The translations under genes were made by a program, and so were the position numbers. Under the pieces are notes generated by a model. That model did not search any database. It saw nothing but the letters and a program-made list of their open reading frames with translations, and was not told the DNA's origin. From UBA8199 sp035358715 (lineage in GTDB: Bacteria; Verrucomicrobiota; Verrucomicrobiia; Limisphaerales; UBA8199): a DNA stretch of 37,828 bases. Each line of letters begins with the position of its first letter. Positions within the stretch are counted from its first letter, which is position 1. The stretch spans positions 1-37,828 of the forward strand of contig DAOPPX010000047.1 in assembly GCA_035358715.1 (NCBI GenBank), given 5' to 3'. Positions 8,781 to 19,385 of the stretch are shown one piece after another.

Positions 8781-9629
8781 TTACAAATCCTGGTAGCGAA
8801 TCAACTCGACGCCAAGGCTCTTGACCTGTTGCCGCACCCGCGGGCTGACCAGGGCGTCAAACTCATGCCTAGACTCTTCGAGCGAGGGATGTGAGTAAAG
8901 CTCCGACTCGCCCTCCGGAAGCCGCGGAAGCAGGCGGTTGATATAGGCTTCATCAACGCGCGCATTCTGCAGCAGGCCAAAGACAGCGCGGGTGTGCCGG
9001 ATGCCGCGCCGCGCCAAAACGGGCCGGGCGCGCGCCGAGAGCAGATGAAAGATAACCGCGTGCAGCAGGCGGCCGGCAAGATGGCCGGACGCCAGGCGCA
9101 AGTTCAGGAGCAGCGGATCGAAGGTCAGCCGGAGGCGCGTGAAACCGAGCTGGGCAGCGTCGCTCATTAGAATGCTGAACACCGCCGGATGCAGATGCAG
9201 GTGCAGGTGGCCGTTGACATGATCCAGCGGCAGCCCGGTGGCGTGGAACCTCTCGAACTGCGCGTGGATTTCCCGCCGCAACTGCCCGCGCAGACCGCGC
9301 CGGAAGAAATAGCGGAATCCGGCGCCGACGGGGCTGCCGCTCAATTCCCCGTTCGCGTTGACCAGGCCGGGGACCTCGTCGGGCGGCAGGACGGCATGGC
9401 CGCACAGCAAGGTCAGATGCAACCCCACCCCCAGCCGGGGGTTCTCGCGGGCCAGGGCCACCGCTTCCTCGAACGCGGGCTCGGTCACCATGAGGCTGGC
9501 AGTCGTCAGGATGCCTTCCCGATGGGCGCGAACAACTGCCTGGTTGACGGAACCGGACCGCCCAAAGTCGTCGGCGTTGACGATCAGGCGCCGGGGCTTG
9601 GGGGCCGGCCTGGGGCTCTCAGGCGCCAT
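8781..9629 (-). CDS. hpnK: ChbG/YdjC-family carbohydrate deacetylase, HpnK-like
   Basis: The family removes acetyl groups from N-acetylated sugars using a metal centre; HpnK is the member found in hopanoid gene clusters. Metal-binding motifs are NADDFG (Asp20, Asp21), GLHLTL (69-74) and the His-rich DHVNGHLHLH (136-145). The 282-residue length fits. The gene overlaps the start-side end of the squalene synthase gene by 11 bp, indicating translational coupling and supporting the hopanoid reading. HpnK's exact substrate is uncertain, and a general ChbG-type deacetylase remains possible. Confidence 0.8.
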   Translation of the reverse strand: MAPESPRPAPKPRRLIVNADDFGRSGSVNQAVVRAHREGILTTASLMVTEPAFEEAVALARENPRLGVGLHLTLLCGHAVLPPDEVPGLVNANGELSGSPVGAGFRYFFRRGLRGQLRREIHAQFERFHATGLPLDHVNGHLHLHLHPAVFSILMSDAAQLGFTRLRLTFDPLLLNLRLASGHLAGRLLHAVIFHLLSARARPVLARRGIRHTRAVFGLLQNARVDEAYINRLLPRLPEGESELYSHPSLEESRHEFDALVSPRVRQQVKSLGVELIRYQDL

Positions 9630-10485
9630 AATCGGGCGAACGGGCGCCCGAGATGAACCGGCACCAGGCGCGCAGGATGAGCATTAGCTTGTGAACCTTG
9701 CTGAGCCGCGTTGGCGCGGGGCCAAATACGTTGAAGCGCTGGCGTTCCAGCTTGCGCAACAGCCGCCAATAGACGGACCCCATCAGTTCGGCCGCCACCA
9801 TCGAGCGGCGATCAGCGGCCGGGAGTGTCTCCCGCGCCGCCCGGTAGAATTGTCGGGCGCGCCGGGCCACGCTGCCGGCGAGGCTGCAATAACGCGGAGA
9901 GTATTCAAACCGCAGGATTTCCTCGGGCAAGACGTTGAACCGGGCCAACTCGGTCGTCGGCAGGTAAATCCGGCCGCGCTCGGCGTCGGAGCGGACATCG
10001 CGCAGGATATTGGTCAGTTGCAGCGCCTTGCCGAGGCAGACGGCGTAGTCGCGGCAGGCCGGGTCCTGGTAGCCGAACACCTCGATGCTCAGCAGGCCGA
10101 CCACCGACGCGACGCGATAGCAGTAAAGGTCCAGCCGCTCGTAGTCCTCATAACGCTTGACGTCGAGGTCCATCTCCACGCCTTGCAGCAAAGCGTCGAA
10201 GTGCTCAAAAGCCAGCCTGTGCTGGTGGATGACCGGCTGCAAATCACGGTTGACAGCAAATCGGGGAGTCTCTGTGCCGCAGGCCCGTTGGACATCCGCC
10301 CGCCAGGCGGCCAGTTGCTCGCGGCGCTGGGGCACGGGAACGGACTCGTTGTCGGCCACATCGTCCACCTCGCGGCAGAACGCGTAGAGGGCAGTCATGG
10401 CGTTGCGTTTGGCCGCGGGCAGGAGCACGAAGGCCAGCGCCAGATTCGACGCGCTTCTCCGCGTGATCATCCGGCTCTCTTGCAT
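9619..10485 (-). CDS. hpnD: Squalene/phytoene synthase family, HpnD-like presqualene diphosphate synthase
   Basis: The family condenses two farnesyl diphosphates head-to-head; HpnD makes presqualene diphosphate on the three-step HpnCDE route to squalene for hopanoids. The two Asp-rich Mg/diphosphate motifs are present: DDVAD at 41-45 and DVRSD at 163-167. Typical flanks are ALYAFCREVD and GKALQLTNILRD. The 288-residue length is normal. Start is ATG 10485, with ATG 10470 as a close alternative. It follows the small membrane protein gene by 9 bp and overlaps hpnK. hpnC, hpnE and squalene-hopene cyclase are not in the window, so a C30 carotenoid role is the main alternative. Confidence 0.85.
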   Translation of the reverse strand: MQESRMITRRSASNLALAFVLLPAAKRNAMTALYAFCREVDDVADNESVPVPQRREQLAAWRADVQRACGTETPRFAVNRDLQPVIHQHRLAFEHFDALLQGVEMDLDVKRYEDYERLDLYCYRVASVVGLLSIEVFGYQDPACRDYAVCLGKALQLTNILRDVRSDAERGRIYLPTTELARFNVLPEEILRFEYSPRYCSLAGSVARRARQFYRAARETLPAADRRSMVAAELMGSVYWRLLRKLERQRFNVFGPAPTRLSKVHKLMLILRAWCRFISGARSPDYGA

Positions 10486-10494
10486 GCGGCAAGC

Positions 10495-10862
10495 CTAAGG
10501 GGCAGTCGGGCCGTTAGGGCGAATGGAGGGCAGCCCCCCGGTTTCGGCAAGGGTTGGATTGCGGGGGCGGTGTTTGCGCCGGGAACGCCGCCGCCGGTGG
10601 CGTTTTCCCTGCGGGGCAACAGCCTGCGCATCGCCCGGGCCGCCCGCAGGCCGGGCCGCGATGGATGAATGATGGCGCGAATGATGGCGCGAGCGCCTTC
10701 GCTGGGGTTTCCGAATATAAACCGCCCACAGCACAACCAGCAGCGTCACCAACCCGATTGCGGCAAACACCAGGAAGCCGGTAAAGCTGGAGGGCCGCAG
10801 CGATTGCCAGGACTTTACCACGTCTTCGAACGTGACAGCGACCAGGAAGAACGGAGTCGGGC

Positions 10863-10866
<4 letters not shown>
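10495..10866 (-). CDS. Small single-pass membrane protein with basic tail, function unknown
   Basis: I do not recognise this 123-residue protein. One hydrophobic helix lies near residues 29-49 (FTGFLVFAAIGLVTLLVVLW) and is followed by a strongly basic, Arg/His-rich cytoplasmic-type tail, with a Pro/Gly-rich end. The tail composition could be low-complexity coding or partly spurious. Support for a real gene is its position: its ATG overlaps the TGA of the NtrC-like regulator by 4 bp and its stop is 9 bp before hpnD. That makes it a probable member of the same operon. Confidence 0.55.
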
Positions 10867-12293
<1,427 letters not shown>

Positions 12294-12405
12294 AATCCAC
12301 CCCGCATTCCCGCCGGCGCGATCACGATCAGCAAGGCGCCTTTGCCCCACGACCCGGTCGCCGCGCGACCGCGCGTTCCAGGTTCATGCTTGTGTTCAGG
12401 CGTTT

Positions 12406-14052
12406 TCAATGCTGTCTGGCCAGTTTAATTAGAGCCTTGGCCGGGAATACTAGAACAAATCGCGCGCCTTTTTCAAGCGCAGATTCCACCCGCGCGCTGC
12501 CGCCGTAGAGCTCGACGTTGTGTTTGACCGTGGCCAGCCCCAGGCCGGTGCCCTTCTCTTTGGTCGTATAGTAGGCCTCGAATATCTTCTCCTGTTTGTC
12601 AGGCGGGATGCCCGGACCGTCGTCCTGCACAACGATCTCGATCGAATGATCGCCCTGGCATTGGGCGCTGACCGTGATGTTGCCCCCTGCCTTGCCGAGG
12701 GCTTCGCGCGCGTTCTGCAGCAGGTTCACAATCGTATCAACCAGGTGGCGGCGCTGCATGAACAGCGGGGGGAACTCGCCCGTGTATTGGCGGCGGATAC
12801 GGATCGGGAATCCCGCCGCGGGCGGGAAGACCTGCGCGATGGCTTTGTCCAACTCTTCCGCCACGCCGAGCTTCTCGACGTGGCCCTCGCTCAACTGCGC
12901 GTAACCCATGATCTGGGTGATGATCCGGTCGGAATGCTCGACCTCCTCCTGGATGATCTGGATTTGCTCGGGGGCGATCGGCTTGCCCCGCGACAACGCC
13001 CGCTGCAGCGAGAAGGCCGCATTGTTGATGATGGCGAGGGGGTTTTTCATCTGGTGCGTAAACTCCGCCGCCACGCGCCCGGCGGAGCGCAACTGGCCTT
13101 CCCGCATGGCGAATTCGCGCTCCTCTTCCACCGCCCGCCGCTGCCGCTCCAGCAGCACTTGCACCCCGTAGCAGCACACCGTCATCAGCAGGAGCAGCGC
13201 CAGGCGCAGAGTCAGCGTCTGCCTCGGATCTTCTGACGAGGCATAGAACCCCAGGTTCTCCCGCGCCGGATCGTCCAGGTCTTCAGGAGAACGGATGGGG
13301 CTCCGGAGCGGTGATTCAGCCGGCAGGGGCTGGTCATTCGTCTCTGAGGCCGCAGCATCCGCGGGCTCGTGATCAACGGGAAGCTCAAACCCGGCGGGCG
13401 GCGCGTTGGATGTTCGCGGCACACGCAGCGGCGCCTGCCACGTCGTCCGCGCCAGGTGCTCCTGTTCGAGGGTCTGATTAAGCTGGATGTTGATGTAACC
13501 GGCCAGGACGTAGCACCCCGTCAGGGTCGCGTTGAGCATAATCTGGGATGTCGCGCGCGGAACGCTCACCGCCCCCCGGATAATCAGCCCCAGGAAGAGC
13601 CAATACAGAATGCTGTCGTAGCCCCCCGTCACCACCACCAGCGCGGCCAGGAAGATGCCATCCACCAGGCTGATGATGAACACGGCCCACTGGACCAGCA
13701 GCAGCGGCACCCGACGCATGGCCAGCAGCAAGCCGGCCACCACCACGTTGGCGGCAATATAGACCCAGAGGAAGAACTGCGTGGCCCCGACGGTGATTTC
13801 CAGCGTCCCCAATTCCTTCACCCCCACCCAGGACCGCTTGAAATAGAACGAGTAAAGCAGCATGGCGATCCCGGCCACCTTGATGGGCAAGACGAGGTCC
13901 CGCTCCATGGTGGTGATGCGGTCCAGCAGCTTTGCCGCGTCCGGCGCGGGGAGCTTCAGCAACTCCACCGCGCGGCTCGGCAGCCGCCAGAGCGCCGCGG
14001 TCAGCTCCCTGAAGCTGTAGTGACTAAGCCGTTGCCACAGGCCAAAGTTCAT
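12406..14052 (-). CDS. Membrane sensor histidine kinase, NtrB-like
   Basis: The N-terminal ~190 residues contain about five membrane helices. A Pro/Glu-rich, probably disordered segment (about 205-275) and a further helix near 279-300 come before the kinase core. The H-box FTHQMKNPLAIINN places phospho-acceptor His333. The N-box is NLLQNAREA (443-451), G1 is DDGPGIP (477-483) and G2 is GTGLGLA (501-507). No PAS or GAF domain is evident, so the membrane region probably senses the signal. Length is 548 residues. It precedes the NtrC-like regulator and forms a two-component pair with it. The stimulus cannot be deduced; co-location with hopanoid genes hints at envelope state. Confidence 0.9.
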   Translation of the reverse strand: MNFGLWQRLSHYSFRELTAALWRLPSRAVELLKLPAPDAAKLLDRITTMERDLVLPIKVAGIAMLLYSFYFKRSWVGVKELGTLEITVGATQFFLWVYIAANVVVAGLLLAMRRVPLLLVQWAVFIISLVDGIFLAALVVVTGGYDSILYWLFLGLIIRGAVSVPRATSQIMLNATLTGCYVLAGYINIQLNQTLEQEHLARTTWQAPLRVPRTSNAPPAGFELPVDHEPADAAASETNDQPLPAESPLRSPIRSPEDLDDPARENLGFYASSEDPRQTLTLRLALLLLMTVCCYGVQVLLERQRRAVEEEREFAMREGQLRSAGRVAAEFTHQMKNPLAIINNAAFSLQRALSRGKPIAPEQIQIIQEEVEHSDRIITQIMGYAQLSEGHVEKLGVAEELDKAIAQVFPPAAGFPIRIRRQYTGEFPPLFMQRRHLVDTIVNLLQNAREALGKAGGNITVSAQCQGDHSIEIVVQDDGPGIPPDKQEKIFEAYYTTKEKGTGLGLATVKHNVELYGGSARVESALEKGARFVLVFPAKALIKLARQH

Positions 14053-14096
14053 GATCTGCCAGGTCCGCGGGTTCGGGCGGGCTCATCGCGGGGAGT

Positions 14097-14672
14097 TCAG
14101 CCCCGCCGCCTCGCCGGCTTGCGCCGCCGCAACAGCGCCAGCGCGCGTTCGGCCACCTTGTCCACCGGCCACAGCCGGCCCAGCCCCTCGTACCCGCACG
14201 ACAGCAAGCCCTTCTCCGGGCCGATAAACTCCGCGCCGCGCGACTTGAGCGTGGCCACGTTCCGCTGAGTCGCCGGGTGCAGCCACATCTTCCCGTTCAT
14301 CGCGGGGGCGACCAGGACTTTGGCGCCGGGATTGAGCGCCAGCGCCACGCAGCTCAGGGCGTCGTTGGCCAGGCCCAGCGCCAGCCGGGCAATTGTGTGC
14401 GCCGTAGCCGGGGCGACGAGCAGCAGGTCCGCCTCGTCGGCCAGCTTGATGTGCGCCGGCTGCCAGCCTTCCTCGTCGTCGTACAAGTCCGTTATCACCG
14501 GATGACGCGACAGCGTCTTGAAGGTTACCGCCGTGACGAACCGCAGCGCGTCGGCGGTCATCACCACCCGCACGCTGCAGCCTTTCTTGGTTAGCAGGCT
14601 CGCCAGCTCGGCGGCTTTGCAGGCCGCGATCGAGCCGGTCACCCCCAGGACGATGTTGGTTCCGGTGCTCAT
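14097..14672 (-). CDS. coaC: Phosphopantothenoylcysteine decarboxylase, stand-alone CoaC domain
   Basis: This flavoprotein decarboxylates 4'-phosphopantothenoylcysteine in coenzyme A synthesis. The HFCD-fold motifs are visible: GSIAACKAAE near residue 13, catalytic His74 in AHIKLADEADLLLVAPATA, PAMN at 123-126, and Cys159 in the flexible flap GLLSCGYEGLGRL. The 191-residue protein stops after the decarboxylase domain. Most bacteria fuse CoaC to the CoaB synthetase, but no CoaB reading frame follows here; the next gene is the histidine kinase, 44 bp on. It sits 4 bp after gmk. CoaB must be encoded elsewhere. Confidence 0.88.
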   Translation of the reverse strand: MSTGTNIVLGVTGSIAACKAAELASLLTKKGCSVRVVMTADALRFVTAVTFKTLSRHPVITDLYDDEEGWQPAHIKLADEADLLLVAPATAHTIARLALGLANDALSCVALALNPGAKVLVAPAMNGKMWLHPATQRNVATLKSRGAEFIGPEKGLLSCGYEGLGRLWPVDKVAERALALLRRRKPARRRG

Positions 14673-14676
14673 GGGT

Positions 14677-15369
14677 TCAAAACTCCGGCGCCTGCGCCCG
14701 GGTGGAGCGCATCTTCTCGGCCTCCAGGATCGCCACCATGCGGCGCAAATCCTCCGGGATGGCGGCGCTGATCAGCAAGTAATCGAAGTGCTTCCACTGG
14801 GCGATTTCCTGTCGTGCCACGCTCAGGCGCTTCTGAATCACGGCCTCCGCATCCGTGGCGCGCTTGCGCAGCCGCCCCTCCAGGCTCTCCATCGAGGGCG
14901 GGGTCAGGAACACGGAAACCAGCGCGCGTTTCAGCTCGGGGTCCTCCTGCGCCTTCTCACGGATCGTCGCCGCTCCCTGCACATCCACGTTGAGCAGCAC
15001 ATCCCTGCCCTGGCGCAGCTTGCCCAGCACTTCCGACTTGAGAATGCCGTAGCTGTGGCCATAGACCGTGGCGTGCTCCAGAAAGTTGCCCGCCTGCACC
15101 CGCTTGAGGAACGAGGCCGCGTCCAGGAAGTAGTAATCCACCCCATCCTGCTCGCCCTGCCGCGGCGGGCGCGTCGTGCAGGTCACCGCCCGCGTCATTT
15201 GCGGCCGCGCCCCGAGCAACTGCTGGCAGAGCGTTGTCTTGCCGCCCCCCGATGGCGCGGAGATGACCACCAGCAGCGGACTGGGCGATGGCGTTGTCCC
15301 GGCGGGGCTGGCAGCACCCGGCCCCGGTCCTGGCGCGCTGTTCCTGGGTTCTCGGCTTTCGACGTTCAT
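14677..15369 (-). CDS. gmk: Guanylate kinase
   Basis: It phosphorylates GMP to GDP. The P-loop is SAPSGGGKTT, and the GMP-binding region includes TTRPPRQGEQDGVDYYF and a later DVQGA segment; the end has the usual RL...IAQWKHFDYL helix. About 30 N-terminal residues are Pro/Gly/Ala-rich and not part of the fold. The ATG at 15369 shares one base with the yicC stop (TGATG); a GTG at 15372 is the alternative. The pairing with yicC is conserved widely in bacteria. rpoZ, which commonly follows gmk, is absent and coaC follows directly. Confidence 0.93.
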   Translation of the reverse strand: MNVESREPRNSAPGPGPGAASPAGTTPSPSPLLVVISAPSGGGKTTLCQQLLGARPQMTRAVTCTTRPPRQGEQDGVDYYFLDAASFLKRVQAGNFLEHATVYGHSYGILKSEVLGKLRQGRDVLLNVDVQGAATIREKAQEDPELKRALVSVFLTPPSMESLEGRLRKRATDAEAVIQKRLSVARQEIAQWKHFDYLLISAAIPEDLRRMVAILEAEKMRSTRAQAPEF

Positions 15370-16250
15370 CACTCTACATTCTGCGCCTGTTCGCGGAACT
15401 TTTCCAATTCCGCTTTAAGGGTCACCACTTCGCGCGAAATCAGGCTGTCATTGGCCTTCGCGCCAATGGTGTTGATCTCGCGGTTTATCTCCTGCGCCAG
15501 AAAGTCCAGCATCCGGCCCACAGGCTCTTTGGATTTCCGGCCGTCCTCGAACTGCATAAAATGGCTTTGCAGGCGGGTCAGCTCCTCCGAGATGTCCGAG
15601 CGGTCGGCGAAATAAACGACCTCCTTGAGCAGGCGCTCGTCGTCTGAGGCGGGCACCCCCAGGCCGGCGCTCTTGATTCGCTCGATCAGTTGCTGGCGAT
15701 AGCGTTTGGCGACCGTCGGCGCGTGCCCGGCAATGTGCGCCGCCGCCTTCCGCATCACGGCCACCCGCTTCGCCAGGTCCTGCGCGAGGTGCGCCCCCTC
15801 GCGCTCCCGCATCTTCACCATTTGCGACAGCGCCTGCTTGAGCGCCTTCGCGACGGTCGGCCAAAAGTCCTCGTCCACCGCCAGGTCTTCATCCGTCTGG
15901 AACACGCCCGGCGCCCGCGACACCTGGTCCAGCGTTACCGGCCCCGGCAGCCTGAGCTGCCGCGAGAGGCGGTTTAGCTCGCGCGCATACGCTTTGGCCA
16001 GCGGCACGTTCAAATGCATCCGCGCCGATGCCTTGCCGGCGCCCGCGTGCAGGGAGACCCGCACCGTCAGCCGCCCCCGCGCCACGTAACCGCTTATCAC
16101 GTCGCGGATTTGCGCCTCCAGCAGCTCCAACTGGCGCGGCAGGCTGATGGAGACTTCCGACTGCTTCCGGTTCACCGAACTGATCTCCACAGTCACCGTC
16201 AAGCCGTCCTTCGAGCAATCCCCACGCCCATAACCGGTCATTGATTTCAT
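15369..16250 (-). CDS. yicC: YicC-family endoribonuclease
   Basis: The protein shows both halves of the YicC family: N-terminal MKSMTGYGRG with EISSVNRK, and C-terminal DISEELTRLQSHFMQF...GRMLDFLAQEINREINTIGAKANDS. YicC/YloC proteins are reported to be endoribonucleases that cleave small or structured RNAs. The start at 16250 gives 293 residues, normal for the family; the longer in-frame extension reads through repeat DNA and is rejected. It is the first gene of the long minus-strand run and is translationally coupled to gmk. Confidence 0.92.
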   Translation of the reverse strand: MKSMTGYGRGDCSKDGLTVTVEISSVNRKQSEVSISLPRQLELLEAQIRDVISGYVARGRLTVRVSLHAGAGKASARMHLNVPLAKAYARELNRLSRQLRLPGPVTLDQVSRAPGVFQTDEDLAVDEDFWPTVAKALKQALSQMVKMREREGAHLAQDLAKRVAVMRKAAAHIAGHAPTVAKRYRQQLIERIKSAGLGVPASDDERLLKEVVYFADRSDISEELTRLQSHFMQFEDGRKSKEPVGRMLDFLAQEINREINTIGAKANDSLISREVVTLKAELEKFREQAQNVE

Positions 16251-16710
16251 CCACTTCCAGTATGCGAAATCCCCGCCGGGCAGGCCAATCAATTCTATCC
16301 CCCGCCGGGCGCCCGGGGTTCTTCGGATGCCTCTGTGTCGTCTGGGGGCAGCGGCAACAACTCGCGTTAACTCCTCCCTGCCAGGTTCCCGGCTTGGCAA
16401 ATAGCTGCCAATACCGTAGCTACAGGCTGATTCCTCCGTCCTTCCTCCGTTGCTCCTCCGTTCCACCTCCGACTGGCGTTGGGAGGTGGAACGGAGGTGG
16501 AACGGAGGAGCAACGGAGGAATCAGCGGGGTGCTACCACCGAAGGAGGGGGTCGGGGGAATTGGACTCACGTCGTTTTCCAACAGGATGTCTGAAGCTCA
16601 ATAGAAATTCGGCAATATCTTTGCCCGGCCTGCCAGTCGCTACCTCGCAGCGCCGCGCCTCAGAAAGTGATTTCTTATCCGCGTAACTTCCGTTAGATTT
16701 CGGGCCGCGT
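16251..16710. other. Divergent intergenic region without a gene
   Basis: The 460 bp between the divergent yicC and Gfo/Idh/MocA genes have no convincing coding sequence on either strand. They must contain the promoters for both directions and hold the large inverted repeat at 16442-16521. No tRNA cloverleaf is visible. Confidence 0.7.
16442..16521. repeat. 29-bp perfect inverted repeat made of CCTCCGTT-type subunits
   Basis: Arm 16442-16470 (starts TTCCTCCGTTGCTCC) pairs perfectly with 16493-16521, with a 22-nt spacer. Pairing resumes beyond the arms (GCTGA/TCAGC), interrupted by one extra 11-nt unit on the left. The right side has a duplicated GAGGTGGAACG unit in the spacer. It is thus a palindrome with internal direct repeats. 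Confidence 0.85.
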
Positions 16711-17997
16711 ATGAATAAGTCGTGCCAGTTTACCCGCCGGGATTTCCTGAGAACCTCGATTGCCGCGGTCGCGGCCGTCAGCATCGTGCCGCGCCATGTC
16801 CTGGGCGGACCGGGCTTCACTCCCCCGAGCGAGATACTGACCAAAGCGGTTATCGGGGTCGGCTCGATGGGCCAGGGGCATCTGAGCGCCATCAATCCAG
16901 CCGCCAAGCTGCTGGCGGTCTGCGACGTGGATGCAAAGCACCTGGAATCGGCGCTGAAGAAGGGCGGGCCTGATGTAAAGGGATACCGGGATTTCCGCGA
17001 GGTATTGGAGCGGAAGGACATTGATATCGTCCATATCCCCACCCCGCCTCACTGGCACGCGCTGATTTCCATCGCGGCGGCCAAAGCGGGCAAAGATATT
17101 TGGTGTGAGAAGCCCTTGTCGCGCACGATCGGCGAGGGCGAGGCCGTCAAGGCGGCCATGGCGAAGTATAAGCGCATTTTCCGGCTGAACACCTGGTTCC
17201 GATTCCAGGGCGCCCTTTACGGCGTGGGCGTTCCGGCGCGCCTGATCAAGAAGGCCGTGCAGAACGGGCTGTTCGGCTGGCCGCTCAAGGTGACGCTGGG
17301 CGGGCCGACGGGTTTTGATTGGAAGCAGGGCGAATGGTGCGGGCGCACGGATTTGACGCCCCAGGCGGTGCCGCCCGAGTTGGATTATGACATGTGGCTG
17401 GGACCGGCGCCGAAGAAGCCCTACCACCCCCACCGCGTCCATGCCACGTTCCGCGGTTATTGGGATTATGACGGCGGCGGGCTGGGCGATATGGGCCAGC
17501 ATTACCTCGACCCGGTGCAGTATCTGCTCGATAAGGACAACGAGAGCCCCATCCGGATCGAAGCCGATACCAACCCGCAGGACCCGGACGCGGTGCTACC
17601 GTGGCGGCGCATCTCCATCAAGTATGCGGACGGATGCGAAATCATCTTCGACGGGGAGAACAAGGACAAGGATGCGGCCTTTATTGCGGGGCCCAACGGC
17701 AAGCTGTTCCGGGATTTCGAGTCCGACATACCGGACTTGCGCGCCAAGATACAAGCCCTGCCCGACCCGGAGCCGCAGCTTACGGATTTCATCCAGGCGG
17801 TGAAGACGCGCCAGAAGTTCGCGCTCAACGAGGTCAACGGGCATCGTTCCTGCACGCTGGTCAACCTGGCCAAGATCGCCGTTCAGACCGGGCGCGTGCT
17901 GCGTTTTGATCCGAAGAAGCAGCGGTTCATTGATGACAAGCAGGCCAACGCCCTGATCCATCAGCCGATGCGGAAACCGTGGAAGCTGCGGGTGTAG
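16711..17997 (+). CDS. Gfo/Idh/MocA-family oxidoreductase with Tat signal
   Basis: This is an NAD(P)-dependent sugar/inositol-type dehydrogenase family member exported folded through the Tat system. The Tat motif TRRDFLR lies at residues 8-14, followed by an Ala-rich helix. The dinucleotide-binding loop is GVGSMG (49-54) and the family's EKP motif is at 133-135 (WCEKPLSRT). A GGGLGDMGQHYLD segment lies in the C-terminal substrate domain. Length is 428 residues. A secreted beta-propeller gene follows after 4 bp, so both probably act on the same glycan or sugar derivative in the periplasm. The substrate is unknown. Confidence 0.9.
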   Translation: MNKSCQFTRRDFLRTSIAAVAAVSIVPRHVLGGPGFTPPSEILTKAVIGVGSMGQGHLSAINPAAKLLAVCDVDAKHLESALKKGGPDVKGYRDFREVLERKDIDIVHIPTPPHWHALISIAAAKAGKDIWCEKPLSRTIGEGEAVKAAMAKYKRIFRLNTWFRFQGALYGVGVPARLIKKAVQNGLFGWPLKVTLGGPTGFDWKQGEWCGRTDLTPQAVPPELDYDMWLGPAPKKPYHPHRVHATFRGYWDYDGGGLGDMGQHYLDPVQYLLDKDNESPIRIEADTNPQDPDAVLPWRRISIKYADGCEIIFDGENKDKDAAFIAGPNGKLFRDFESDIPDLRAKIQALPDPEPQLTDFIQAVKTRQKFALNEVNGHRSCTLVNLAKIAVQTGRVLRFDPKKQRFIDDKQANALIHQPMRKPWKLRV

Positions 17998-18001
17998 CGG
18001 T

Positions 18002-19276
18002 ATGCGGTTCCTTACCATGCTGCATGCCCGACTGCCCGGCGGTTGCCTCGTGGTTTTGCTGGCGCTGGCATTCCCGGACAAGTGCCCGGCCGCCCCGGCC
18101 CTGGACGTGGCGCTCACGACGAATGCCGCGCCGGCGGGCTATGTCGAGGTGACGGGCGTGGAAGCCGGCGCGTTCGATCCGCGCATCTGGCAGGAGGGCA
18201 CGCTCAACCTGGTGCCGGACCTGCGCTCCCCGCTGCTGGCGCCGCGGGACGGCAAGTTCCGCAACATCTACGCGCCCTCGGCGGTGGAAACGCCCGGCGG
18301 CTACCGCCTCTTCTACGGCGCCTGGGACGGCTTGCCGACCGGCAACGACTGCATCTACACCGCCACGACGGATGCGGGCTTCCGGGAGTTCTCCAACCGG
18401 CATGCGATCATTGTGCCGGGCTCGTACGTTCACGTGTGCAACGTGAACGCGCTGGGGTCTGCCGCGGGGGCCTTTGCGCTACTCGCCACCGTGTACCCGG
18501 TCAAAGACCTGAACAAGCCGGCGTTCTTCAGGAGCGACAACACCGGCACGAACTGGAACGGCCTGCGCGGCGAGCCTTACACCGTGCAAGCGCGGGATGT
18601 GATCGCCATGGACGGCTACGCCTACACCAACGCCGACATCAATGGCATGAATGTCCTGCTGCGAGAAGACGGCGCGTATCGGCTTTACTTCGGCGACTTC
18701 CGGAGCGGGGGCGGCACATTCCGCGCCACGAGCCGGGACGGCAAACGTTACGCCTTCGAGGCGAAAGTGCTGGCCGGGCCGGGCCTGGTTAACGACGTGA
18801 AGAAGTTCCGGGTCGGCGCGGCCACCTATTACCTGATGGGGTTGCACGAGAATGGCCGGCGTTTGTGGCAGACGGTCTCGACGAACGGCGCGGCGTTCCC
18901 CGCCGCCCGCACGCTGCTGACGAATCTCGGCCAGGCCGACGCACACATCGTGGCGCTGGGCTGGGTGACACGCGGGTCGCAGGAGTCGCCCGGGCGCAAA
19001 CTGGTCGGGGTCCTGTACGGCGCCGGGCCTGTCCCCAGTCTCGACCGTAATAGCATCTACGGGCGCTGGCTCCAGAAGCGGGTGGTCTTTGCCGACAACG
19101 ACGGGACACGCGTTCCAGGGACCAGCGCGCTCGGCCCCGGGCGGCAGCTTCTGGGCTTGCCGGATGACAAGCCACGCAGCGGCAGGTTCGAGGTCCATGC
19201 CGAAGACGGCGTGACGTTGCTCGGCGTCTCGGAGGAGCAAACAGTCAGGCGCGGACAGACGTTCCAACTCAGGTGA
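18002..19276 (+). CDS. Secreted five-bladed beta-propeller protein, GH43/GH32-like
   Basis: A signal peptide is apparent (basic start, hydrophobic core near 15-24, Ala-rich cleavage region near 30). The mature part has repeated propeller-blade phrases typical of GH32/43/130-type folds: YAPSAVETPGGYRLFYGAWDG, YTATTDAGFREFS, and YRLFYGDFRSGGGTFRATSRDG. I cannot identify the catalytic carboxylates with confidence. A glycoside-binding or hydrolysing function is therefore an inference from fold-like patterns. It lies 4 bp behind the Tat-exported oxidoreductase and probably shares its mRNA and substrate. Confidence 0.65.
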   Translation: MRFLTMLHARLPGGCLVVLLALAFPDKCPAAPALDVALTTNAAPAGYVEVTGVEAGAFDPRIWQEGTLNLVPDLRSPLLAPRDGKFRNIYAPSAVETPGGYRLFYGAWDGLPTGNDCIYTATTDAGFREFSNRHAIIVPGSYVHVCNVNALGSAAGAFALLATVYPVKDLNKPAFFRSDNTGTNWNGLRGEPYTVQARDVIAMDGYAYTNADINGMNVLLREDGAYRLYFGDFRSGGGTFRATSRDGKRYAFEAKVLAGPGLVNDVKKFRVGAATYYLMGLHENGRRLWQTVSTNGAAFPAARTLLTNLGQADAHIVALGWVTRGSQESPGRKLVGVLYGAGPVPSLDRNSIYGRWLQKRVVFADNDGTRVPGTSALGPGRQLLGLPDDKPRSGRFEVHAEDGVTLLGVSEEQTVRRGQTFQLR

Positions 19277-19385
19277 CGGTTCATATTGATGCGCCGCTGC
19301 GCCCACTGCCGGATGATCGGGCTGCTCTGACTCTGCATCTGCGGAATCACGCCGGGCGCGTGGGCGCGCGGCGACGGTTGGTGGG

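Noticed and set aside
16540..16640. A possible tRNA or small RNA before the oxidoreductase gene
   Set aside because: No cloverleaf, TTCRA loop or CCA-type end could be built; the sequence only looks slightly structured.
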